This document shows positions 1-5,805 of a stretch of DNA of 22,402 nucleotides, piece by piece. Location: the IMG/VR virus record IMGVR_UViG_3300017971_000796, positions 1-22,402 of that record. One strand, written 5' to 3'. A program made the translations under genes and the position numbers. Numbering within the stretch: position 1 is the first letter of the stretch; each line of letters begins with the position of its first letter. The notes beneath the pieces are model-generated. The model was not told the origin of the DNA and ran no database searches. It was given only the letters and a program-made list of their open reading frames with translations. This DNA is from a virus.

Positions 1-925
1 GGTTAATCACGGCTCCCTTGACTCTACCACATTCAGGCTAAGAATATTTAATAGAAATGGCTCCAGAGTTGGAAGATATCTTGCAGGCAATGATAAAGAG
101 ATATTTTTTATTAAAAACCCAAATCCGTATGGCAATTATAACTCACCCTATGGGTTCTCTAATCTGACGCCAATCCAAAATGAAATGGAATTGTATTTGC
201 ATAGTAACATTCACAATCTATCTAGCTTGACCAAGGGTGGACGGCCATCAATGATTGTGAAACCGAGAGAAAATCTTACAGATGAGCAATATACTGAGTT
301 CATGGAAAGCATTCAGTCAAGCATTGCTGGCTCATCAAATGCGGGTGCTATAACTGTGCCGTCAATCCCATGTGATATTGAACAAATGTCGGTAAGCAAT
401 AAAGACATGGACTTTGAAAACTTAAGAAAAGCTACAGTTTCATCTATCCATACTCAACTTGGTGTTCCGTTGCCAATGGTTATGGCCGAGCAGATGACCC
501 TTGCCAATATGGGGGCAGCAAATGCACAGTTTTACAATAACACTATTATTCCACTTGCCAACAGACTATTTTGCGAGATAACCGATATGCTAATGCCGAG
601 ATACATTGGGCATGATTCTCTGGTAATCACATATGACCGCAGATCAATACCAGCTCTTGAAGCAGAATCTGTGGAAAATGTTAAGCGGCGCGCATCCCTA
701 AATGTTATGACCGACAATGAGATCAGAACTGAGATTGGGCTTGAGCATGTTGATGGCGCTGATGCAATATATAAACCAACTAATCAAATTCCAGTTGCCA
801 GGGTTAGCGCCACCGCAAATAAAGATGATTTTGTTTCAGGTGAGGAAGCAATAAAATCGATAAAGAGAAAAATGCTGTCATTGGCTAGGCCTGACGGATC
901 AAGGATATTCAAAGAGAATCAATAG
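1..925 (+). CDS. Phage portal protein, HK97 type (5' end outside window)
   Basis: The reading frame is open from base 2 to the TAG at 923-925, so about 307 C-terminal residues are visible and the true start lies upstream. An internal ATG at 185 is not the start, because the codons before it continue the portal sequence (for example PYGFSNLTPIQNE). Portal proteins form the dodecameric ring at the unique capsid vertex through which DNA is packaged and to which the neck binds. Family signs are the GRPSM segment after a long helix, LGVPLPMV about 90 residues further on, and a tail rich in ALEAES/NVMTDNEIR-type helices matching the stem and crown region. It overlaps the next gene by one base (TAGTG), which suggests translational coupling. 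The terminase genes expected upstream are outside the window. The assignment rests on recognition of the family, not on a database search. Confidence 0.9.
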   Translation, partial: VNHGSLDSTTFRLRIFNRNGSRVGRYLAGNDKEIFFIKNPNPYGNYNSPYGFSNLTPIQNEMELYLHSNIHNLSSLTKGGRPSMIVKPRENLTDEQYTEFMESIQSSIAGSSNAGAITVPSIPCDIEQMSVSNKDMDFENLRKATVSSIHTQLGVPLPMVMAEQMTLANMGAANAQFYNNTIIPLANRLFCEITDMLMPRYIGHDSLVITYDRRSIPALEAESVENVKRRASLNVMTDNEIRTEIGLEHVDGADAIYKPTNQIPVARVSATANKDDFVSGEEAIKSIKRKMLSLARPDGSRIFKENQ

Positions 926-1770
926 TGCCCATACTAACTTCAGATTCGCAAGTCGATAACACCGTTGCCGATGAGCTAACAATAAAACTTACGCAGGAAG
1001 AGTTTCTCGCAAGAAGAATAAATAGCTTGTTTCGTGATATTGTGCGTCAACAAGGCAATAACCTGAGAGTTTTTGGCTCAGTTGAAAATTTAAATTCATT
1101 TTCACCAGAAATCGAAGAAATATTGGTTAATCATTATACTGGTGTGATGACCATTTTTGCAAACAACCTAGTAGGTCAGTCACTGCAGAATGCAAGACCT
1201 GAATCAATTTTCATGTTTCAGCAGCTCATGCGCGACAATATTTCTAATTATGCGCTTAGTCAGGCTGTTACACATTCAGACATTATTACTCAAACTAATC
1301 AACGTGACTTAGAAAAAGCTATCAACGCAACTCAAGGCCTGGCATCTGAGTCAATAATAAGAGGTGATGGGCAGATTGATTTCCCGGAAGAGTTTGAGCA
1401 TGAATATTTTGATGAGCTTGATGACAGAGTAAATACAATTGCTATAACTGAGACACAAAATGCTGCCGAGCAGGCTAAGATTGACTCTGTTGATGCATTG
1501 ATTGCATCTGGAGTGATTGCTGCTAGCGCCATCAGAAAGCAGTGGAACACTATTCTTGATGGAAGGGAAAGAGAGTGGCATAACGAAGCGGATGGCCAGA
1601 CTCAAGAGGTTGGAATCCCATTTATTGTAAAAGGTGAGCAGCTTCAAAGGCCGGGAGACGCTACAAATGCATCTTTAGATAATATTATAAATTGCAGATG
1701 CACAGTAACTTATACAATGTTAGATGCCGGGGTTGTAAATCGTGATGCTTCTGGTAATGTCACTTTTTAG
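925..1770 (+). CDS. Minor head protein, Mu F / SPP1 gp7-like
   Basis: This 281-residue protein starts at a GTG that overlaps the portal stop by one base. The N-terminal half (about 1-150) is helical and poorly conserved. The C-terminal part carries the SPP1 gp7/Mu gpF signature: AITETQNA at about 173-180, a stretch W-x3-LDGRERxWHNEADGQ at about 207-225, PF-x-VKGEQLQRPGDA at about 232-246, and the INCRC cysteine motif at about 255-259. Proteins of this family sit inside or near the portal vertex and take part in head morphogenesis; some are ejected with the DNA. The position directly after the portal is the usual one. A non-coding gap of 361 bases follows, so the portal/F pair appears to end one transcription segment. 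Family confidence is high; the exact role in this phage is inferred. Confidence 0.88.
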   Translation: MPILTSDSQVDNTVADELTIKLTQEEFLARRINSLFRDIVRQQGNNLRVFGSVENLNSFSPEIEEILVNHYTGVMTIFANNLVGQSLQNARPESIFMFQQLMRDNISNYALSQAVTHSDIITQTNQRDLEKAINATQGLASESIIRGDGQIDFPEEFEHEYFDELDDRVNTIAITETQNAAEQAKIDSVDALIASGVIAASAIRKQWNTILDGREREWHNEADGQTQEVGIPFIVKGEQLQRPGDATNASLDNIINCRCTVTYTMLDAGVVNRDASGNVTF

Positions 1771-1921
1771 CAAGTAATTCCTGCGTCACGCCCAGGCTAG
1801 AGGCTATCATTGATTGACTTGATGATGCCTTGGGGCTGCTAACTCATTTCTGATCCAGTTTCGCCAATAATAAATTATTGTCTACGATGATGTTTATACC
1901 GTCAGCATGTTGCAAAGACAT
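1760..1921 (-). pseudogene. Possible remnant of a small HTH-like regulator (very tentative)
   Basis: On the minus strand an ATG at 1921-1919 opens a frame of 25 codons ending in TGA at 1846-1844. The same frame then continues for 27 sense codons to a TGA at 1762-1760, overlapping the end of the minor head gene. The second part contains QSMIASSLGVTQELLAKK, which resembles the first helix, turn and recognition helix of XRE/Cro-like DNA-binding proteins (small residue, LGVTQ turn). The first part contains NNLLLAKLDQK. No Shine-Dalgarno sequence is visible before the ATG, and both pieces are too short to be a complete domain. This may be a decayed regulator whose operator survives at 2074-2097, or pure chance. 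I treat it as a hint only. Confidence 0.2.
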
Positions 1922-2070
1922 GTCGATATTATTGTATTTTATCTGATAAAATTGACTATTTTCTTATGGTTGCAAAAATTATATATGACATTTAAAGCCA
2001 AATTAACACATAAAAACCATATATTTGTTAACAATATGTTATTATTTTGTTAATAACTTGTGTATAACTA

Positions 2071-2100
2071 TTGATAGCAAAAATATTTGTTTGCTATACT
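2071..2100 (+). promoter_or_regulatory. Sigma70-like promoter upstream of the protease/capsid genes
   Basis: The -35 element TTGATA is at 2071-2076 and the -10 element TATACT at 2095-2100, separated by 18 bases. The -10 is preceded by TG one base upstream (TGCTATACT), which makes it an extended -10. Transcription would begin near 2107, giving a leader of about 25 bases before the GTG of the protease gene. It sits in the only sizeable intergenic gap before the capsid genes, which need strong expression. Activity is inferred from consensus matches only. Confidence 0.6.
2074..2097. promoter_or_regulatory. Perfect operator-like palindrome inside the promoter
   Basis: Arms ATAGCAAA (2074-2081) and TTTGCTAT (2090-2097) are exact inverted copies separated by 8 bases. 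The palindrome fills the promoter spacer and touches both the -35 and -10 hexamers, which is a classic arrangement for a repressor operator. The spacing of the arms suits a dimeric helix-turn-helix regulator. No candidate intact regulator is encoded in the window. Confidence 0.5.
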
Positions 2101-2131
2101 TTTATTGACTTAACTTTATTAAGCGTCAGCC

Positions 2132-3328
2132 GTGAGAAAAGAATACAAATCGCTGCCATTTAGCATTGAATCAAAGCAGGTTAATGATATAGATGGCCAA
2201 AAGACAGGCGTGCTAAAGGGCTATTTTGCATCGTTTTCCCGAGACCGGGGAGACGATATTATTTTGCCAGGCGCATTTAGAAAAACGATTCAAGAGCATA
2301 AGAGAAGAAGTGATAGACGTGTTCGCGTCTACTTTCAGCACAACCCCCTAATTGTTCTCGGTGGCGCGCCAATAGATAGCGTTTTTGAGGACGATTTTGG
2401 CCTTTTCGGTACTGTTGAGCTTAATCTTGAGACTCAGGACGGTAGAGAAAAATACTCGCAGGCGCTTGCCGGAAATATCAATGATTTCTCGATTGGTTTT
2501 ATGCCAAGAGAGGTCGATTTTTATGAGGATGCAAACGGAGAAACAGTAAGAAAGCTGTTAGACATTGAGCTTTTTGAGGTTTCTCTTGTGACTGAGCCGA
2601 TGAATATTGATGCGTTGGTCACACAAATAAAAAGATATCAGCATCTTTTGTCAACTGGACAGGGCATTTCAAATATTATGGCTAACATCAAAAATGTTGA
2701 TAAGAAAACTGTAACTGCATTTGAAGATTATCCGCTAGCAGATAGAGATAGAGAGTGGGACGCTGAGGCTGCAAATGCTAGATGGCGTGAATTTACTAAT
2801 TCTAGTGAGTCCCCATCAGATTCTTATCGTCGTGGCTTTATGTGGTATAACCAGCAGGACGCTGACGAATATGGTGCTTATAAGCTTCAATATGTAGATG
2901 TGATTGATGGTGTAGTTGTCGCTGTGCCGAGAGCAATATTTGCAATTGCTGGCGCACTTGATGGTGCTCGCGGTGGTGTTGACCTGCCTGGGCAAGACAT
3001 TGCAGCAGTTAAAAATCACGTAGAAAGATATTATGAAAAGATGGGGCTAGAGGCTCCATTTAAAAACCCCATGAATGATGCTAATGACAAGAAAATGCTA
3101 ATAACAAACAATATGCTTTTTGATGATTCATTTGGCAAAAGGGATTTTGAAAAAGTCTTGAGAGATTCAGGGTTATTTTCAAAGAGTGCAAGCGTAACGC
3201 TTGCGTCTGCATTGGGTTCTATTAGAGCTGATTCTAATGTCCATAATGTAAATGACATTAACGCGGGTCATGACGTATTATGCAGTCAGATCCAAGAGCT
3301 AACAAAACTAATTAAAACCAAATGGTGA
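2132..3328 (+). CDS. HK97-type prohead protease (S78 family) with C-terminal extension
   Basis: The 398-residue product begins with an S78 prohead protease domain (about 1-168). It shows KGYFASF...DRGDDIILPGAF, the putative catalytic His in YFQHNP (H70), the putative nucleophile in NDFSIGF (S120), and the conserved ELFEVSLVTEPMN near 146-158. It processes the capsid delta domain and itself inside the prohead. Residues about 195-310 form a second conserved block (DYPLADRDREWDAEAA..., FMWYNQQDADEYGAYKL, VIDGVVVAVPRAIF, GARGGVDLPGQD, YYEKMGLEAPF). It is not part of the HK97 gp4 protease but is found fused to some phage proteases, and its job is unknown to me. The only possible start is GTG at 2132, because an in-frame TAA lies at 2120-2122. 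No clear Shine-Dalgarno precedes it, so initiation may be weak. Length is about twice that of a minimal gp4 protease. Confidence 0.9.
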   Translation: MRKEYKSLPFSIESKQVNDIDGQKTGVLKGYFASFSRDRGDDIILPGAFRKTIQEHKRRSDRRVRVYFQHNPLIVLGGAPIDSVFEDDFGLFGTVELNLETQDGREKYSQALAGNINDFSIGFMPREVDFYEDANGETVRKLLDIELFEVSLVTEPMNIDALVTQIKRYQHLLSTGQGISNIMANIKNVDKKTVTAFEDYPLADRDREWDAEAANARWREFTNSSESPSDSYRRGFMWYNQQDADEYGAYKLQYVDVIDGVVVAVPRAIFAIAGALDGARGGVDLPGQDIAAVKNHVERYYEKMGLEAPFKNPMNDANDKKMLITNNMLFDDSFGKRDFEKVLRDSGLFSKSASVTLASALGSIRADSNVHNVNDINAGHDVLCSQIQELTKLIKTKW

Positions 3329-3334
3329 TAAATT

Positions 3335-4552
3335 ATGACTGACTTAAATAAAATTACAGAGAATGCGCATAAAGCAGTCGCTGAGCTGCGTGAAACAGTA
3401 GAATCCAAATTTGCTGACCTTGGCGAAGGCAAAGAAAGAATATCAAAGATCGAGAAGGATCTTGACTCCTATGAGTCTGCAAATCAAAAGCTTGTTAAGC
3501 AGATTCAAGAGCAAAAGGCTGCTATGGAGCAAATGGAAGAAAAGTACAACTTCCTCGAGTCTAACTATGCCTCTATTCCTGCTGCTGGCGTTGATGCTAA
3601 AGCTATTGACGAGCAGCATAAAATGGAAATGAAAGCATTAGAATCATATTTCAAATATGGAAACAAGAGAGACTTTGACTTGCAGCAAAAGTATTTGCGC
3701 ACAGACAGCAACACTAATGGCGGATTCTTAGTTCCGGTTGAGTTTGTTCGTGACATCATCAAAGACATCACCGAGGTTTCTCCTGTTCGTCAAGTGGCAA
3801 TGGTTCGCCAAGCTCAATCTAAAAGCATGGAACAGCCAATTAGAACAGGCTTGTTGACAGCTGGCTGGGTTGGTGAAGGTGATACCGGCACAGAAGCTAA
3901 CAGCACATACGGCAGTCGCATGATTCACGTTAAGAAGATATTCGTGCAAGTGCAAATTACACCAGAAGAATTGCAAGATGCTGCTTTCGACATGGAGCAA
4001 GAAATTCGTAGTGACGTCACTGAGCGTTTTGCTCAAGTTGAAGGCGCAGGATTTACAAAAGGAACTGGCGTTAACCAGCCAATCGGGTTTATGAGCGCTC
4101 CTGATGTTCCTGAAATTAACAGTGGTGTAGCAAATGACATTACGGCTGATAACTTCTATGATTTAGAGGCAAATTTGAAATCAGGATATTTAAGCAACTC
4201 CATCTATGGCTTAAACAGATTCACCATTGGTCGTGTTCGCAGATTAAAGGCAAGTGGTAATGGTGAATACTTATGGAGTCCAGGCAATTTGGCTGCTGGC
4301 GTGCCTAATGCTATTGCTGGCTATCCATATGTTGAGATGCCAGACTTAGACAGCATTGCTGCTAATAACTTCCCGGTGATTTTTGCTGACTTCCGTCGCT
4401 TCTATCAAATTGCTGATAGAATGTCATTAGAAGTTGTTCGTGACGATGTTACAAAAGCACTTGAAGGCAAAATTTTGTTTAACTATTTCTTGCGAGTTGG
4501 TGGCGACGTTCGTCAGCCTGAGGCTGGCGTTAAATTAAAAGTAGCTGTCTAA
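3335..4552 (+). CDS. Major capsid protein, HK97 gp5-like
   Basis: This 405-residue protein forms the icosahedral shell. Residues about 1-110 are a charged, heptad-rich coiled coil typical of the scaffolding delta domain that the preceding protease removes. The mature HK97-fold part starts near residues 122-134 (SNTNGGFLVPVEF). It contains the SPVRQVA, WVGEGDTGTE and VKKIFVQVQITPEEL segments, KGTGVNQPIGFM, and the A-domain/P-loop stretch AGYPYVEMPDLD...VIFADFRRFYQIADR. The ATG follows the protease stop by six bases, and a GGTGA ribosome site overlaps that stop. Arginine codons are mostly CGT/CGC, unlike the AGA/AGG habit of many neighbours, consistent with very high expression. The cleavage position near residue 120 is inferred. 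Confidence 0.95.
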   Translation: MTDLNKITENAHKAVAELRETVESKFADLGEGKERISKIEKDLDSYESANQKLVKQIQEQKAAMEQMEEKYNFLESNYASIPAAGVDAKAIDEQHKMEMKALESYFKYGNKRDFDLQQKYLRTDSNTNGGFLVPVEFVRDIIKDITEVSPVRQVAMVRQAQSKSMEQPIRTGLLTAGWVGEGDTGTEANSTYGSRMIHVKKIFVQVQITPEELQDAAFDMEQEIRSDVTERFAQVEGAGFTKGTGVNQPIGFMSAPDVPEINSGVANDITADNFYDLEANLKSGYLSNSIYGLNRFTIGRVRRLKASGNGEYLWSPGNLAAGVPNAIAGYPYVEMPDLDSIAANNFPVIFADFRRFYQIADRMSLEVVRDDVTKALEGKILFNYFLRVGGDVRQPEAGVKLKVAV

Positions 4553-4559
4553 AATATTT

Positions 4560-4577
4560 GGGGGTGATAACACCCCC
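4560..4577 (+). terminator. Hairpin after the capsid gene (possible attenuator or mRNA stabiliser)
   Basis: A perfect 7-bp stem, GGGGGTG (4560-4566) with CACCCCC (4571-4577), encloses an ATAA loop starting eight bases after the capsid stop codon. There is no T-run after it, so it is not a standard rho-independent terminator. It could protect the capsid mRNA 3' end, or partially reduce read-through so that capsid transcripts outnumber downstream ones. Confidence 0.45.
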
Positions 4578-4598
4578 TTGATAATTGGAGAATAAAAA

Positions 4599-5006
4599 AT
4601 GGCTGACAAAGACATTACAACACGCATTAATGGCACAACTTCATTGCCAATTATAACTATCACCTCAAATGGCACAGCTAATGGCTCGGTAATCGATATG
4701 TTTGGTTATGACGCTATTAACTTTGACTTTTTGAGCGGGAATGCAATTGGTGCTGATGTTACTGTAACAATGGAGCATGATGACGATGCTGGTTTTGCTA
4801 CCGCTGTAGCAGTTCCATCCAAATTCATCATTGGCGAGCTTCCATCATTCCTTATTGCTGGCGCAGAAACCAACACCGTTAAAAGCGTTGGTTATGTTGG
4901 CAAAAAGCGATATGTGCGAGTCAGCATTACTAGCGCAAACTATGCCGCAGATACGCAGATTGCCGGCATTGCAAATCGTGGCGATGCGCGCGTAAACCCT
5001 GTTTAA
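4599..5006 (+). CDS. Probable head decoration / capsid-associated protein
   Basis: This 135-residue protein has a strong ribosome site (GGAG, 8 bases before ATG) and lies directly after the capsid gene, the usual place for a decoration protein. It is predicted all-beta and has no charged tails or membrane segments. Motifs resemble a family of phage structural proteins with the pattern AINFDFLSG, VTVTMEHDDDAGF and SVGYVGKKRYVRVSI, in which a YVGKKRYVR-like strand is the most conserved part. It is expected to sit on the outside of the shell. A rho-independent terminator follows at once, so capsid and decoration genes form a unit that can be expressed in excess. The function is inferred from position and motif; I cannot name a specific characterised homologue. 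Confidence 0.55.
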   Translation: MADKDITTRINGTTSLPIITITSNGTANGSVIDMFGYDAINFDFLSGNAIGADVTVTMEHDDDAGFATAVAVPSKFIIGELPSFLIAGAETNTVKSVGYVGKKRYVRVSITSANYAADTQIAGIANRGDARVNPV

Positions 5007-5021
5007 TTTATTAAACAATAG

Positions 5022-5041
5022 CCGCCCGAAAGGGCGGTTTT
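5022..5041 (+). terminator. Rho-independent terminator after the decoration gene
   Basis: Stem CCGCCC (5022-5027) pairs with GGGCGG (5032-5037) around a GAAA tetraloop, followed by TTTT (5038-5041). This is a textbook intrinsic terminator, with a stable GAAA-capped GC stem. The short T-run suggests partial read-through into the fibre and neck genes, which have no obvious promoter of their own. Confidence 0.85.
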
Positions 5042-5054
5042 AAAGGCAATAGCT

Positions 5055-5294
5055 ATGAAAATAAAATTTATCAAAGATTGTGTGTGGTCTTACAGTGACA
5101 GGCTTATTTCTTATAAGAAAGGCGAGCATTACGATGTTGATGATTGCCAGTCAGATGAAATTATCAAGCTTGGGTATGCAGAAGAGCACAAAGAGAATAA
5201 GACCACAAAGACAAAAAAATCATCTGTCGAAAGGAAGATGGATAAGCAGCCAAAGAAAGAGAATAAATCTATTTCTGCAGAAGAAAACAAATAA
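5055..5294 (+). CDS. Small lysine-rich hypothetical protein
   Basis: This 79-residue protein has an AAAGG ribosome site 8 bases before its ATG, which lies just past the terminator. Residues 1-45 look like a small beta fold common in phage head loci (KIKFIKD..., YKKGEHYDVDD, IIKLGYAEE). Residues 46-79 are an almost pure Lys/Glu/Asn/Ser low-complexity tail, probably disordered. Small proteins with the pattern G-x-x-Y-D-V...I-x-x-GYAE often precede connector genes in phage head clusters, but their role is not known to me. An overlapping +1 frame across the same region is a shadow of this gene. Confidence 0.6.
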   Translation: MKIKFIKDCVWSYSDRLISYKKGEHYDVDDCQSDEIIKLGYAEEHKENKTTKTKKSSVERKMDKQPKKENKSISAEENK

Positions 5295-5305
5295 AAGGCA
5301 AAGAA

Positions 5306-5671
5306 ATGACCACAAAAGTAACTGACTTTGTATTAAATATAGCAGATGAAGAGAACACTGTGACAATTTCAGCTGCGGGCAGCATTTCTACCACTATTCA
5401 TACTCGCGGCGCTCCATTGATTGGGATTAGGACGGATGCAAATTTCACCACATCTGATGTTCAGATTATTGAAACTGATGAGACTGGGACTTTATCAAGT
5501 GTGATAAAAAACCCAGATGGAACAGTGCTTACCTTGAACTCAGTTCAGGCAAACAACACTGTTTACCTTTCCGCGCCGTGGACGGCTGCCGCGAAATATC
5601 TAAGAATTCAGTCTGTAACTCCTCAGGCCAGCGAAACAGTATTGACGCTGACTCCGAGGAGCATTTCTTAA
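5306..5671 (+). CDS. Hypothetical capsid-associated beta protein
   Basis: This 121-residue protein has an AAAGG site 8 bases before its ATG. It is rich in Thr, Ser and beta-forming residues, with no helices obvious. The pattern ISTTIHTRGAPLIGIRTDANF, QIIETDETG, NTVYLSAPW and AKYLRIQSVTPQASETVLTLTPR matches the general style of small phage surface proteins placed between capsid and connector genes (GI-t-x-a-x-f ... l-P ... YLRI-S). It may be a second decoration protein or the base on which the long fibre-like protein encoded downstream sits. Its stop overlaps the next ATG by one base. The function is an inference from position only. Confidence 0.5.
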   Translation: MTTKVTDFVLNIADEENTVTISAAGSISTTIHTRGAPLIGIRTDANFTTSDVQIIETDETGTLSSVIKNPDGTVLTLNSVQANNTVYLSAPWTAAAKYLRIQSVTPQASETVLTLTPRSIS

Positions 5672-5793
5672 TGTTTTTTTGGTTTGATGAAGATATTTCA
5701 CCAGGGGTGCCACCCGTCGATCTTGGCATGCTTTTTGATGATGGCGATGAAATGTTTTTTGATGATAACGAAGTCATGGAATATGACGGGTAA
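5671..5793 (+). CDS. Very acidic 40-residue protein
   Basis: ATG at 5671 overlaps the previous stop (TAATG), and a strong GAGGAG ribosome site lies at 5656-5661. The frame is open further upstream to 5578, but only this ATG has a ribosome site, so I choose it. The product carries 13 Asp/Glu in 40 residues and five Phe plus one Trp, with motifs MFFWFDED and MFFDDNEVMEYDG. It contains no Lys or Arg. It is too short for a domain call. The gene ends 12 bases before the long fibre-like gene, and AGAGGT, the ribosome site of that gene, overlaps its stop region. It could be a small capsid peptide or fibre-attachment factor. I do not recognise a family. Confidence 0.55.
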   Translation: MFFWFDEDISPGVPPVDLGMLFDDGDEMFFDDNEVMEYDG

Positions 5794-5805
5794 GAGGTAA
5801 CTGAT

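Larger units (their letters stand above)
1771..2131. other. Non-coding stretch between minor head protein and protease genes
   Basis: No credible + strand gene is present in these 361 bases. The left third is of ordinary composition. From about 1925 the DNA becomes strongly AT-rich, with repeated TTGTTAA motifs: a perfect 10-bp palindrome TTGTTAACAA at 2025-2034 and a near copy TTGTTAATAA at 2047-2056, 22 bases apart, or about two helical turns. A promoter with an overlapping palindrome lies at 2071-2100. A short, interrupted reading frame with an HTH-like look runs on the minus strand at 1760-1921. No rho-independent terminator could be recognised after the minor head gene. The stretch looks like a regulatory region, possibly left by loss of an accessory gene. 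Confidence 0.6.

Noticed and set aside
5080-5325. Overlapping + strand frame of 81 codons
   Set aside because: It overlaps the 5055-5294 gene in another frame, lacks a ribosome site and has a composition expected of a frame shadow.
5578-5670. Upstream extension of the acidic small gene
   Set aside because: No ribosome site, and it would overlap the preceding gene for about 90 bases. The ATG at 5671 has GAGGAG and a one-base overlap.
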